Below are positions 49,649-58,564 of a DNA stretch of 64,000 nt, in pieces. Numbering within the stretch: the first letter of the stretch is position 1; each line of letters opens with the position of its first letter. A program made the translations under genes and the position numbers. The notes beneath the pieces are model-generated. The model worked only from the letters and a program-made list of their open reading frames with translations, ran no database searches and was not told the origin of the DNA. The DNA comes from Oceanospirillaceae bacterium (GTDB taxonomy: Bacteria > Pseudomonadota > Gammaproteobacteria > Pseudomonadales > Balneatricaceae), in assembly GCA_024640955.1 (NCBI GenBank), contig JAHEDZ010000008.1, positions 1 to 64,000 on the forward strand, read 5' to 3'.

Positions 49649-51727
49649 CTACTCGAAGTATTCGTAGCGCATCTCCTCCTGCGGGGGCTGCAAGTAGTAG
49701 CCCTGTACCAGATCAAATCCCATGCGGTAGAGCTCTGGCAGCATCGCGGCATCTTCAATCAGTGGCGCGATCACTTTGGTCTTCTGCCGGTCAAGTGGTT
49801 GCAATAGACGGCTTATTGCTTGCGGGCCGCGGTCCGGATTTCCCAGCTCCTCAATGAAGGCACCATCGAGCTTAACAAAGTCGGGTTGGACCCTCGCGTA
49901 GACCTTGCCAGAGCTGGTGGAGCAACCAAAATGCTTAATGCAGATCCCTATATCCTTTATGCGGAGCTGCTCAACCAGACTCAATGCATTCTCTATATCG
50001 GCAGCGACATCAGATTCGCTCAGCTCGATGGTAATGAAGTTGCCACTGAGGCTCAGTTCATCCAGTTGTGCACTGAACCAGGGTGCGAAAGATCGGCTCT
50101 TAAGTGTGCGCCGCGCTAGATTAATAAAGATCGTTAACTCCCGGCCAGGGCCGATCTGTCGCTGCAGTTCCAGTAGACTCTGCTCTACCACCCAGCGATC
50201 GAGCTTCACCATCACTCGGGCGTGCTCAAGGCTGGAGAGAAACTGGGCCGGTAGCTTGTCCCGGTTCGGCCCATCGCTCATGCGCACTAAAATCTCATAA
50301 CTACGCGCTACCCCACCCTCATTCAGACTGACGAGGGGTTGATAAAGCAGTTTCAAGTGGTGGTTCGCGATTGCCTCCTCAAGCTCTTTAGTGGCGGTAT
50401 CCACCTTAATTTGGTGCTGTAATGGGTTGGTGAATGCCGCATGAGGACTCTCTTGATCCCCGAGTGAGCGCACAGAGGTCTGCGCCCACAGCAGGAGCTC
50501 GCTTGCAGCGGGAGCGTTGTCATTTATCGAACTGATACCGATACCCAGCGCGAGGGAGCTGATGCCTGTCGGACATTGGAATTGATTGCGGTTTAGTTTG
50601 CTCTGCACTGTCTGCGCAAAACTCTTGGCGATAGATCTATCAGGGTTGTCGACCAGTACCACGATATCGAGATTGTCGAGAATAGCCAGAGTGTGGAACT
50701 GTCGCAGCGGTGTCAGCTGGTTGTGTAGTGCATCTCTGGTTTGCTGAAGCAGCGAGGAATCGGTGGTTGACGGTAGGGTTTCAACTCTGAAGTAGAGCAG
50801 AAAAGCGTCGTGCCCCCCGGCTGATGCCCGGTGTAGTTGGGCCTCAAGCATCTGTACAAACTCCTTTTCCGTTAGCAGATTACGCTGATCTACTTTGGCT
50901 GGTTTCTGCTTGGTCGTGAGGGCCATGGGGTCGATATAGAGAGGCCTTAGCTTTGGACGATCTGGTGTTGCTGGGTAGAGCTCAATGCTGGCAGTGAACT
51001 CTGTACCCTCAGAGTCACGTAGCGTAAGCGTCTCGTGGAGCGAGGCGGTTGCGCTTTTCAAGGTGGTTTCTATAGTCTCTAAGCTCTTTGCGGTAAAAAT
51101 TCGGTTGAGTGGTGTTCCAGCTGCGGTGTCAGTGTTGAGCTGAAATAGCGATTCGAAGGTGCTGTTAGGCTCCACCACACTCCGTTCTTGAACGGATGCA
51201 ATCGCCAAAGTGGACTCTTCGCTCAGGCGTCGATTGAGATTGGCCATATGCTCTAGGCCCAGTTCCAATGTATGAAGGCGGCGGTTCTGTTTTTGGCGCT
51301 CAAATAGCTGGGTGGCACGCGTAACAATCAGGTCGTGTGCCTTATCTGGCAGAAGGAATGCGACACCCATCTGAATCGCGCTTTGCTGGTCGCTGTAGTT
51401 GGGGTCTTCCGCGAGTTCAATCACGGGAATCTCCCGGCTCTCGTCTCTTAGCGTTTGGCAGATCTCTCGGGGCAGCAAAGCTCGCTTATTAGCGGCGGAC
51501 GCGAACAGCATATCCCAGCTGCGATCACCCAGGGCTTCAATCAGCTCAAGCTTATTGTGAACCACACGCCCTCGAGGCGACAGGCCAGAGCTGCGCAGTA
51601 AAGAGAGGAGCCCATCGCTTACCGATGAGTCAAATCCCGAAAAAAGAATATCGACGTAGCTGCGCCGCTCAGCCTGCGGGCGTGACATCTGTTCGAGCAG
51701 ATCAAAAGTGGAGTGCGCTTTGGACAT
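49649..51727 (-). CDS. fimX: FimX-like degenerate GGDEF/EAL c-di-GMP receptor
   Basis: A 692-residue protein with the domain order of P. aeruginosa FimX (691 residues): receiver-like (about 24-145, lacking a clear phospho-acceptor), PAS (about 165-260), degenerate GGDEF (about 283-430) and degenerate EAL (about 440-690). The EAL motif is E478-I-L, and the metal-binding DDFG is K598-H-F-G and AEGVE is APLIE, so phosphodiesterase activity should be lost while Q463 of YQPL is kept. FimX binds c-di-GMP and controls type IV pilus assembly. The serB neighbour supports orthology. Confidence 0.82.
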   Translation of the reverse strand: MSKAHSTFDLLEQMSRPQAERRSYVDILFSGFDSSVSDGLLSLLRSSGLSPRGRVVHNKLELIEALGDRSWDMLFASAANKRALLPREICQTLRDESREIPVIELAEDPNYSDQQSAIQMGVAFLLPDKAHDLIVTRATQLFERQKQNRRLHTLELGLEHMANLNRRLSEESTLAIASVQERSVVEPNSTFESLFQLNTDTAAGTPLNRIFTAKSLETIETTLKSATASLHETLTLRDSEGTEFTASIELYPATPDRPKLRPLYIDPMALTTKQKPAKVDQRNLLTEKEFVQMLEAQLHRASAGGHDAFLLYFRVETLPSTTDSSLLQQTRDALHNQLTPLRQFHTLAILDNLDIVVLVDNPDRSIAKSFAQTVQSKLNRNQFQCPTGISSLALGIGISSINDNAPAASELLLWAQTSVRSLGDQESPHAAFTNPLQHQIKVDTATKELEEAIANHHLKLLYQPLVSLNEGGVARSYEILVRMSDGPNRDKLPAQFLSSLEHARVMVKLDRWVVEQSLLELQRQIGPGRELTIFINLARRTLKSRSFAPWFSAQLDELSLSGNFITIELSESDVAADIENALSLVEQLRIKDIGICIKHFGCSTSSGKVYARVQPDFVKLDGAFIEELGNPDRGPQAISRLLQPLDRQKTKVIAPLIEDAAMLPELYRMGFDLVQGYYLQPPQEEMRYEYFE

Positions 51728-51796
51728 GGTCTCTCGACAGCCTGAATTCTGTCTTTTAAGACTAGTCGCAGATTAGCAATCTGAAAAGTCTGTGCG

Positions 51797-51826
51797 AACC
51801 TAGACCATAGATTTCGGTCTAAGGTT
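51797..51826 (-). terminator. Possible end hairpin of the tRNA cluster
   Basis: AACCTAGACC (51797-51806) pairs with GGTCTAAGGTT (51816-51826) with one bulge. On the minus strand it lies 47 bases beyond the last tRNA. No U-tract follows, so termination is unsure; the rest of the 145-base gap to fimX shows only CAGATT-AGC-AATCTG (51769-51783). Confidence 0.35.
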
Positions 51827-51872
51827 TAGAACGAAATTTAAATTTTGAGCTTCGTCGATATGACGGTAGGGA

Positions 51873-51948
51873 TGGCAGGGGTAGCAGGACTCGAACCTAC
51901 GAATGCTGGAATCAGAATCCAGTGCCTTACCAACTTGGCTATACCCCT
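51873..51948 (-). tRNA. tRNA-Gln (CUG), copy 1
   Basis: A 76-base tRNA with encoded CCA. Anticodon stem-loop CTGGA-TTCTGAT-TCCAG, anticodon CTG. The acceptor AGGGGTA pairs with TACCCCT. It is the last of four tRNAs in the cluster and identical base for base to the copy before prs. Confidence 0.95.
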
Positions 51949-51952
51949 GTGA

Positions 51953-52029
51953 TGGTGGCAATGACGGGATTCGAACCTGTGACCCACGCATTATGAATGC
52001 GTTGCTCTAACCAACTGAGCTACATTGCC
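51953..52029 (-). tRNA. tRNA-Met (CAU), copy 1
   Basis: A 77-base tRNA with encoded CCA, anticodon stem-loop ACGCA-TTCATAA-TGCGT, acceptor GGCAATG/CATTGCC. The paired first position (G-C) marks it as elongator rather than initiator. Identical to the other Met copy. Confidence 0.94.
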
Positions 52030-52072
52030 GGTTTGAAAGCTTCTCTCGTATCCTCTCCAAACTGGAGACGGA

Positions 52073-52147
52073 TGGCAGGGGTAGCAGGACTCGAACCTGC
52101 GCATGGGAGGATCAAAACCTCCTGCCTTACCACTTGGCTATACCCCT
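52073..52147 (-). tRNA. tRNA-Gln (UUG)
   Basis: A 75-base tRNA with encoded CCA, anticodon stem-loop GGAGG-TTTTGAT-CCTCC, anticodon TTG (CAA codons). Same acceptor arms as the CUG isoacceptors. Confidence 0.95.
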
Positions 52148-52157
52148 AGTGAGAAAG

Positions 52158-52234
52158 TGGTGGCAATGACGGGATTCGAACCTGTGACCCACGCATTATG
52201 AATGCGTTGCTCTAACCAACTGAGCTACATTGCC
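52158..52234 (-). tRNA. tRNA-Met (CAU), copy 2
   Basis: First gene of the cluster; 77 bases including CCA, identical to the tRNA-Met at 51953-52029. The Met-Gln-Met-Gln order resembles the E. coli met/gln tRNA operon. Confidence 0.94.
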
Positions 52235-52252
52235 GTGCTTTCAAGGCCGCAA

Positions 52253-52281
52253 ATTATTCCTTTTGGGGCTATCTATGTCAA
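52253..52281 (-). promoter_or_regulatory. Promoter of the Met-Gln tRNA cluster
   Basis: Minus strand: perfect TTGACA (52281-52276), 17 bases, AATAAT (52258-52253), followed by a GC-rich stretch TTGCGGCC. Typical strong stable-RNA promoter. Confidence 0.82.
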
Positions 52282-52315
52282 TAGAATCCAAAGGAAAAAT
52301 TGAGCTTCTGACAGC

Positions 52316-52355
52316 AAAAAGCCCGATAAATGCAAGGCACTCGATCGGGCTTTTT
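52316..52355 (-). terminator. Rho-independent terminator after ychF
   Basis: AAAAAGCCCGAT (52316-52327) pairs with ATCGGGCTTTTT (52344-52355). It is 54 bases past the ychF stop on the minus strand and insulates the tRNA promoter. Confidence 0.88.
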
Positions 52356-52408
52356 ATTTGCGCTGAAAACTGCTCAATTAATGAGCAATTTCGCGGCTCT
52401 AAAACCGG

Positions 52409-53500
52409 TTAAACGTTGAAGCGGAAGTGAATCACATCGCCATCTTTAACGATGTACTCTTTACCTTCCAGGCGCGCCCGACCAGCCGCTTTGGCGCCTT
52501 GCTCACCATTATGTTCGATGTAGTCATCGTAGCTGATGGTTTCGGCACGGATGAAGCCTTTCTCGAAGTCAGTGTGAATAACGCCGGCCGCTTGTGGAGC
52601 AGTCGCACCAATCTTCACAGTCCAAGCGCGCACCTCTTTAACACCGGCGGTGAAGTAGGTCTGCAGACCCAGCAACTGGTAACCAGCACGGATAACACGA
52701 TCCAGACCTGGCTCCTCCATGCCCATCTCTTGCAAGAACTCGAGCTTCTCATCATCTTCGAGCTCAGAGATCTCAGACTCCAGCTTGTTACAGATCGCAA
52801 CAACCTCTGCACCCTCGTTAGCGGCGTACTCACGCACAGCATCCAAGTGTGGATTGTTTTCAAAACCGTCTTCAGAGACGTTCGCGATGTACATGGTCGG
52901 CTTGGTGGTCAGCAGGTGGAAGCCTTTAGCGGTCTTCTGCTCATCCTCAGTCAGCTCGAGACCGCGCACGGCATGGCCTTCGGAGAGGTGAGGGACCAAC
53001 TTCTCGAGCAGCTCTTTCTGCTTGATCGAATCTTTGTCACCGCCTTTAGCTGTGCGCTGGACGCGCTGCAGCTGCTTCTCACAAGACTCAAGATCCGCCA
53101 TTGCCAACTCAAGATCAATGGTCTCGATATCTTCCAGAGGATGAATGCGGTTCGCAACGTGAATAACGTTCTCGTCTTCAAAACAACGCACCACGTGTGC
53201 GATCGCATCAGTCTCACGGATGTTTGCCAGGAACTTGTTGCCCAACCCTTCGCCGCGTGAGGCACCAGCGACCAAACCAGCAATATCAACAAACTCCATC
53301 GTAGTGGGCATAACGCGCTCAGGCTTCACAATCTCCGCCAGCGCATTAAGACGCGGATCGGGCATGGGAACGATGCCGGAATTTGGCTCGATGGTACAGA
53401 ACGGGAAGTTCTCAGCATCGATACCCGCTTTGGTCAGCGCGTTGAAGAGAGTTGATTTACCAACGTTGGGCAGGCCAACAATACCGCATTTAAAACCCAT
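52409..53500 (-). CDS. ychF: Redox-regulated ATPase YchF
   Basis: YchF, 363 residues, is an Obg-class P-loop protein that prefers [21 protein letters not shown] starts the protein, FVDIAGLV is the Walker B/G3 region, and a C-terminal TGS domain ends in [17 protein letters not shown]. It binds ribosomes and affects stress responses. Order pth-ychF is conserved. Confidence 0.95.
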   Translation of the reverse strand: MGFKCGIVGLPNVGKSTLFNALTKAGIDAENFPFCTIEPNSGIVPMPDPRLNALAEIVKPERVMPTTMEFVDIAGLVAGASRGEGLGNKFLANIRETDAIAHVVRCFEDENVIHVANRIHPLEDIETIDLELAMADLESCEKQLQRVQRTAKGGDKDSIKQKELLEKLVPHLSEGHAVRGLELTEDEQKTAKGFHLLTTKPTMYIANVSEDGFENNPHLDAVREYAANEGAEVVAICNKLESEISELEDDEKLEFLQEMGMEEPGLDRVIRAGYQLLGLQTYFTAGVKEVRAWTVKIGATAPQAAGVIHTDFEKGFIRAETISYDDYIEHNGEQGAKAAGRARLEGKEYIVKDGDVIHFRFNV

Positions 53501-53529
53501 GGGTCTGTCCTATTAAGCTATCTATTCTA

Positions 53530-54120
53530 TTAAGCGGGCGCTTTGAAAGTGTGTAAGTGGTTCATCGCACGTGGCCAATCGCCCTTAACAGCGGTCGGCA
53601 GGTGGCGTAGCGACTCGTCAATCGCCTGCTGAGTCTGATCGCGCTCAGACAGCGGCGCACGCTGGAGCACAAAATTAGCGACCTCTTTGGCACTGCCTGG
53701 GTGGCCAATACCTAGACGTAGGCGATAAAAATCTTTGTTATTGCCCAGTTGAGCAATGATGTCCCGCAGGCCGTTATGGCCACCGTGCCCGCCACCTTTT
53801 TTTAGGCGCGCAACACCGGGGGGAATATCGAGCTCATCATGAGCGACCAATATCGCCTCGGGTTCAATCTTGAAAAAGTTCGCCAGGGCTGCGACTGATT
53901 TGCCGCTGCGATTCATAAAAGTGGTCGGCACCAGTAGGTGAACGGGGTGGCCGTCAAAATGAATCTTGGCGTGTAGACCGAAGTATTTGCTCTCAGCCTT
54001 AAGGGAGGCGCTGTGTTGAGCAGCAAGCTGCTCAACCAGCTCAGCGCCTGCGTTATGGCGGGTCTTGTCATACTGCGCTCCGGGGTTCCCGAGGCCAACT
54101 ATGAGACTGATCCGATCCAT
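53530..54120 (-). CDS. pth: Peptidyl-tRNA hydrolase
   Basis: Pth, 196 residues, frees tRNAs from stalled peptidyl-tRNA. [19 protein letters not shown] holds the catalytic His22 and Asn12; [20 protein letters not shown] and [12 protein letters not shown] are typical. Located between rplY and ychF as usual. Confidence 0.96.
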   Translation of the reverse strand: MDRISLIVGLGNPGAQYDKTRHNAGAELVEQLAAQHSASLKAESKYFGLHAKIHFDGHPVHLLVPTTFMNRSGKSVAALANFFKIEPEAILVAHDELDIPPGVARLKKGGGHGGHNGLRDIIAQLGNNKDFYRLRLGIGHPGSAKEVANFVLQRAPLSERDQTQQAIDESLRHLPTAVKGDWPRAMNHLHTFKAPA

Positions 54121-54145
54121 AACGCCAGCGCCTCGTTACGCGGGC

Positions 54146-54736
54146 TTACTTAGCTGCGCGTGCGCCACGTGGAGCGTAGCAGTAGCCGATACCCTGGTCG
54201 TGGTCTTCGCCGCGACGCAGTGCAACGATCTCAACGCCTTCTGGCAGAGTGATGTCAGACAAGTGAGCGATCTGGCCCATCTCGATTGCAGACAGGTCAC
54301 ACTGAACAGCTTCTGGCAGATCTTTTGGCAGACAAGTAACTTCAACAACTGCAGCTTCTGCAGCGAATTTACCAGATGCTTTCGCAGCAGCTGATTTTTC
54401 GAAGTTAACGAACTGCAGAGGAACGCGGATCTTGATCTTCTTGCTCTCATCGATGCGCTGGAAATCAGCGTGCAGGATGATTGGCTTAGCTGGGTGACGC
54501 TGCAGATCTTTGATGATTACAGTCTGGCCTTCGCCTGCACCGCTGAGAGTGATTGGTGAAGAGAAGAAAGCGTCGTTGTTCAGCACTTTGATAAGTTCGC
54601 GTGCTTCCAGTGAGATGTTCAGCGGCTCAGATGAACCGTAAACAATTGCTGGAACCTGGCCGGCTTTGCGCAGGCGGCGGCTCGCACCTTTCCCCTGATC
54701 TTCGCGGGCTACAGCATTAAGAGTAAAGTTAGACAT
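54146..54736 (-). CDS. rplY: 50S ribosomal protein bL25, general stress (CTC) form
   Basis: The 196-residue long form of bL25: an N-terminal 5S rRNA-binding domain (about 1-95) plus a C-terminal TL5-like domain. It begins MSNFTLNAVAREDQGKGASRRLR. AGGTAAC precedes the ATG. The 113-base gap after prs holds structured RNA that may autoregulate this gene. Confidence 0.94.
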   Translation of the reverse strand: MSNFTLNAVAREDQGKGASRRLRKAGQVPAIVYGSSEPLNISLEARELIKVLNNDAFFSSPITLSGAGEGQTVIIKDLQRHPAKPIILHADFQRIDESKKIKIRVPLQFVNFEKSAAAKASGKFAAEAAVVEVTCLPKDLPEAVQCDLSAIEMGQIAHLSDITLPEGVEIVALRRGEDHDQGIGYCYAPRGARAAK

Positions 54737-54849
54737 TTTGTTACCTATATAAAGTTAAAAACTGCATACACCCGCGACCAGATGCATACAGCCTTGGTTT
54801 CCCTCACGGGACCGGTTTGCTGGTTCACACCAGCCTACAGCGGATCTTC
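54737..54849 (-). promoter_or_regulatory. Candidate bL25 (rplY) mRNA leader
   Basis: Read on the minus strand from the prs stop: hairpin GCTGGT-GTGA-ACCAGC (54834-54819), hairpin TCCC-GTGA-GGGA (54811-54800), then TGCAT and ATGCA arms (54786-54782 and 54767-54763) followed by GTTTTT, and the rplY start. Two GUGA tetraloops in a row and a terminator-like hairpin resemble a ribosomal-protein attenuator. As I recall, bL25 leaders have been proposed in gammaproteobacteria; whether this matches is untested. Confidence 0.5.
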
Positions 54850-55791
54850 TTAACGGAACATCGCGCTGATAGATTCTTCGTTACAAACGCGGCGAACTGC
54901 TTCAGCCAACATGGGCGCCAACGAAAGCTGGCGGATTTTAGCACATTTTGTGGCTGCGTCACTCAGCGGGATTGTATCGGTTACAACCAGCTCATCCAAC
55001 TCAGAGTTTGTGATGTTGTCGATCGCCGGACCCGACAGAACCGGGTGGGTCACATAAGAGACAACGCGCTTCGCGCCATTCTCTTTCAGTGCCTTCGCTG
55101 CCTTACACAGAGTGCCTGCTGTATCACACATGTCATCAACTAGCAGGCAGGTGCGCCCTTCAACGTCACCGATCAGGTTCATCACCTGAGATTCGTTAGC
55201 GCGCTCACGACGCTTATCGATAATCGCTAGGTCGGTGTCGAGCTGTTTTGCCACTGCACGTGCACGTACCACGCCACCTACATCGGGAGAGACTACAACG
55301 ATATCGTCGTAGTTCTGATCAACGATATCGTCTAGCAATACGGGTGAGCCGTAGACGTTGTCAACAGGGATATCGAAGAAGCCCTGGATCTGATCGGCGT
55401 GCAGGTCGACGGTGAGAACGCGGTCGACGCCACAAGTAGAGAGCATAGTGGCTACAACCTTCGCGCTGATCGCTACACGTGCTGAACGTGGACGGCGATC
55501 CTGACGGGCGTAACCGAAGTAGGGGATGACCGCAGTGATGCGAGTTGCCGACGCGCGGCGCATGGCATCAACGAATACAACCAGTTCCATCAAGTTGTCG
55601 TTGGTAGGCGCGCAGGTCGACTGAATGATAAAGACGTCCTTGCCGCGGACGTTTTCCTGAACTTCGACGCTCACTTCACCGTCGCTAAAACGAGTACAGA
55701 CCGCTTTGCCCATGGGGATGTCAAGGCGCTCGACAACTTTCTCGGCTAGTTCCGGATTCGCGTTTCCGGTAAACACCATCATCTTGGACAC
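54850..55791 (-). CDS. prs: Ribose-phosphate pyrophosphokinase
   Basis: Prs, 313 residues, makes PRPP from ribose 5-phosphate and ATP for nucleotide, His, Trp and NAD synthesis. I chose GTG at 55791: it gives [16 protein letters not shown], matching Pseudomonas Prs in start and length, with AAGG upstream. A longer frame from ATG 55854 adds 21 residues without similarity. [41 protein letters not shown] and the PRPP loop [11 protein letters not shown] are present. Confidence 0.95.
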   Translation of the reverse strand: MSKMMVFTGNANPELAEKVVERLDIPMGKAVCTRFSDGEVSVEVQENVRGKDVFIIQSTCAPTNDNLMELVVFVDAMRRASATRITAVIPYFGYARQDRRPRSARVAISAKVVATMLSTCGVDRVLTVDLHADQIQGFFDIPVDNVYGSPVLLDDIVDQNYDDIVVVSPDVGGVVRARAVAKQLDTDLAIIDKRRERANESQVMNLIGDVEGRTCLLVDDMCDTAGTLCKAAKALKENGAKRVVSYVTHPVLSGPAIDNITNSELDELVVTDTIPLSDAATKCAKIRQLSLAPMLAEAVRRVCNEESISAMFR

Positions 55792-55860
55792 AGATAGTAC
55801 CTTCTCGTGTTCGTCAGTCGGGATAAGTGAAGCTTGTGATCGGCGGTTTGTCATAATAAA

Positions 55861-55936
55861 TGGCAGGGGTAGCAGGACTCGAACCTACGAATGCTGGAAT
55901 CAGAATCCAGTGCCTTACCAACTTGGCTATACCCCT
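55861..55936 (-). tRNA. tRNA-Gln (CUG), copy 2
   Basis: Identical over all 76 bases to the tRNA at 51873-51948, with encoded CCA. It precedes prs on the same strand, an arrangement also seen in Pseudomonas. Confidence 0.95.
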
Positions 55937-55977
55937 GTATCAACGTGTGGCATCCCACCTTGTCTCAGGAGGCGCGT

Positions 55978-56005
55978 ATTTTAAAGTAGAGAGCGCTAAA
56001 AACAA
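55978..56005 (-). promoter_or_regulatory. Candidate promoter of tRNA-Gln and prs
   Basis: Minus strand TTGTTT (56005-56000), 16 bases, TAAAAT (55983-55978), followed by ACGCGCC. The -35 box is weak and overlaps the terminator stem behind lolB. Confidence 0.45.
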
Positions 56006-56025
56006 CCCTTGGTTGGTTGTTTTTT
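55998..56025. terminator. Terminator downstream of lolB
   Basis: AAAAACAACC (55998-56007) pairs with GGTTGTTTTT (56015-56024). It separates the lbcA-lolB transcript from the tRNA-Gln-prs unit and has A/U runs on both sides. Confidence 0.8.
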
Positions 56026-56088
56026 GTTCAATGTGCCAGATTCTTATGGAATTAGTGAGGTAAATTTATAAGGCTGTTGTCAGGCTTG

Positions 56089-56655
56089 CTAGATCGCTGG
56101 ATCGAACTGCCAACTGCTGATGATCAGTGTCAGGCGCAGATCCTCATGACTGAGGCGCACTTTACGCGGCAGCGACAGGCCAGCCGGTGTCTGCTGCAGT
56201 GTGAGAATATCGACCTGCCATCCCAATTGTGTGAACTGGTTCAACCCCTCGGTCTCAAAGGCTACACCGGGAGCAGGGTGCCCCTGAATCCAGTAGCGTG
56301 CAGGGGCGACGGGCATCTGCCACCCGAGTAGTTGCTGCATTAACTCTTCCGGTGTGCGGGCCACCTGGGGTTGCTGATGATTAGTGGAGCGCAGTACCAC
56401 CTGACCGGTCTCGCCGATTAAGTCCATCACCTGACGGCCGAAAGGGTCGAGAAGCTCAATTTCGTAGTCGTTGCCCTGCTGAATCCAGTTGAACCGCGCA
56501 GACTCGTTCACCTCATCACTGCGAATTCCCAACTTACCGCTGGCGGTGAACTCGTTCGAGGGCGCAACGCTGACACCAGTATTAGGTGGTGCTTGCATGT
56601 AGGTAGAGCAACCGGTCACGAAGAGCGTGAAAAAGAGGATTAACGCTCTAGCCAC
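56089..56655 (-). CDS. lolB: Outer-membrane lipoprotein insertase LolB
   Basis: LolB, 188 residues, receives lipoproteins from LolA and inserts them into the outer membrane. Its own lipobox is FVTGC (cysteine near residue 16). FTASGKLGIRS, SARFNWIQQGNDYEIELLDPFG and WQMPVAPARYWIQGHPAPG are typical. It overlaps the upstream lbcA-like gene by 16 bases. ispE, which usually follows, is absent. Confidence 0.93.
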   Translation of the reverse strand: MARALILFFTLFVTGCSTYMQAPPNTGVSVAPSNEFTASGKLGIRSDEVNESARFNWIQQGNDYEIELLDPFGRQVMDLIGETGQVVLRSTNHQQPQVARTPEELMQQLLGWQMPVAPARYWIQGHPAPGVAFETEGLNQFTQLGWQVDILTLQQTPAGLSLPRKVRLSHEDLRLTLIISSWQFDPAI

Positions 56656-58367
56656 CGACGTGCCTCCGCTAAGTCTTCGTTGCCCGGATAAAGCTCCTCC
56701 TGCTCGGTAAGCAGCGCTTTGGCACGCTCGATCTCACCCAGTTGCGTGAGTACGATAATCAGGTGCGATGTCACTTCGGGATCGGGCATCTGCTCAAACG
56801 CCCGCTCCAAATAGGGGAGGGCTTCGCTGTTACGCTCGAGTTTGTGCAGCGCCCAGCCCATTGAGTCGAGGTAAGCCGGATCGTCGGGGCTCTCGGCCAG
56901 TGCACGCTCGATCAATTCATAGGCGCGCCGGTACTCCTGCGAATGTTCCAGCAATGAGTAGCCCAAGGCGTTTTGGGTTCCGGCGTTATCCGGGTTCAGC
57001 GCGTAGGCACGCTCGAGGTCGTCCAGCATCTGCTGATGGTCGAGCGGTTCAACCATCAAGGCACGCGTGTATAGCAGGCTGACATCATTGGGGTCGGCCT
57101 CGATCTGTTTGTTGAGGTAATCCAAGCCGCGCTCCAGCTCGCCATTGTCGCCAGCCCAACGGGCGAAGATCACTGCAAGCTGTGAGGCACGCTCTTCATC
57201 AGAGGCGCGAGCACTCTCAACCAGAGCTTGGGCACGCTCATATTCGGTTCCGGTTTCGAGCAGCCCCAGTGCGCGACTGACAGCGTTAAACAACAGATCA
57301 CCGCTCTCAACCTTTGCAAAGGCCTGAATTGCCGCCTCTCGGTTACCCAGGGTCTCGTGGTTGACGCCTATGTAGAGGTTCAAATCCGTACGTGCCGGAT
57401 CTCTGCTAATCAGCTCATCGAGGAGCACCAGGCTCTGTTGGGGCTGCTCGTTTTCGAGTAGGAGCAGAGCGTAGTAGTAGACTAGCTGAGGATCTCGCTC
57501 CGCCTGATCAATGGCGCGCTCTACTGCGGCCTCGACCGAGTCGGGTTGAAGTTCAAGTAGTAGTTGCACATGTACCGCGCGGAGCTGGCGATGGTCACGG
57601 TTACTCGCCAGTGCAGACTCGACCAGCTCCAGCGCCTGCTCAGCGTCAGAGTAGACACTGCGCAACAGCTGGGCTTTCTCAACGATCAGATCGGGCTGCT
57701 CAGGCTCGATCGCCAGTCCGCGATTGAGCAGGTTAAGCGCCGTTGTCTCCTCTTGCCGCAAAATCTGAACACGGGCCAACACCAGCAGCAGGTCGAGTTG
57801 TTCGGGTGAGGCATCAAGGCGCTGCTGCAGCAGCTCGGCCAGCTCGGCGGCACTCTCCTGATCAAAGGTATCCAGCAAAGACTCGATAACCAGCAGGATC
57901 TCGGCACCGAAGCTGGGCTCTGCACGCAAAAGTTCGAACGCTTCCGCGAAGCGCGCCTCATGCAGCAAGATGTTGATCAGGATTTGGGGTGGCTCAGCAG
58001 CTTCGGGTGCGATCTCTTGCCAAAGGCGCGCAGCTGTTAGCACAGCCTCAGGGTTGCGGTTGAACTGGGCGATGCGCGTGGCCCGCTCGGCGAGCTCTGT
58101 GGAGCGATTCAGCTGAGCTTGGCGAAAGTAGAGTTCGAAGGCGGTATCGAAATCTCGCTGCTGCCCAGCTAGTTCAGCCGTTAGGAGGTCAAGCAGAGAC
58201 TCCTCGTTGAGTTCGCCCGGTACATACTCGACGCTGCTTTGCAACGCGCTTGCATTGGCGGCGTCAGCGTCTGAGGCAATGTTGGGGTTGCTCTGTTTCT
58301 GAACGGGTGCGCAACCGCAAAGTAGTGCGATGGCGAGGCCGAAACTGGGTCGAATACCGGTGAACAA
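56640..58367 (-). CDS. lbcA: TPR lipoprotein, LbcA-like
   Basis: About 575 residues from TTG 58367, which has AAGGAG eight bases upstream; the in-frame GTG at 58376 overlaps that site. The lipobox is LLCGC. The rest is tetratricopeptide repeats, many helix pairs from about 55 to the end. In P. aeruginosa the gene between lolB and hemA (PA4667) encodes LbcA, the adaptor of the CtpA protease that degrades cell-wall hydrolases; identical position here supports the same role. Confidence 0.85.
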   Translation of the reverse strand: MFTGIRPSFGLAIALLCGCAPVQKQSNPNIASDADAANASALQSSVEYVPGELNEESLLDLLTAELAGQQRDFDTAFELYFRQAQLNRSTELAERATRIAQFNRNPEAVLTAARLWQEIAPEAAEPPQILINILLHEARFAEAFELLRAEPSFGAEILLVIESLLDTFDQESAAELAELLQQRLDASPEQLDLLLVLARVQILRQEETTALNLLNRGLAIEPEQPDLIVEKAQLLRSVYSDAEQALELVESALASNRDHRQLRAVHVQLLLELQPDSVEAAVERAIDQAERDPQLVYYYALLLLENEQPQQSLVLLDELISRDPARTDLNLYIGVNHETLGNREAAIQAFAKVESGDLLFNAVSRALGLLETGTEYERAQALVESARASDEERASQLAVIFARWAGDNGELERGLDYLNKQIEADPNDVSLLYTRALMVEPLDHQQMLDDLERAYALNPDNAGTQNALGYSLLEHSQEYRRAYELIERALAESPDDPAYLDSMGWALHKLERNSEALPYLERAFEQMPDPEVTSHLIIVLTQLGEIERAKALLTEQEELYPGNEDLAEARRWLER

Positions 58368-58564
58368 TACGTTCACTCCTTAGATTTTTTTCTCACTATA
58401 GAAAAACTGCGAGACGTTGTCATTGCGTAACTGTTTGATACTGATTAGCTACGTCATTTTGTGCTGCTAATGATCACTTCGTGGGGACTTATTCAAAAGC
58501 GCTATAAAGTGTATTATGTGCGCCACATTTTTTATGACGTCTCTCAACGGATTCTGAATCGTTA

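Noticed and set aside
51800-51991. 63-codon minus-strand frame at the tRNA cluster
   Set aside because: It reads through two tRNA genes; the RNA genes explain the sequence.
51873-52234. Repeated blocks in the tRNA cluster as a possible CRISPR-like array
   Set aside because: The repeats are complete tRNA genes with correct anticodon loops and CCA ends, not short repeats with spacers.
52427-53260. 277-codon plus-strand frame opposite ychF
   Set aside because: It is fully antisense to the strongly conserved ychF and has the typical mirror composition of such frames.
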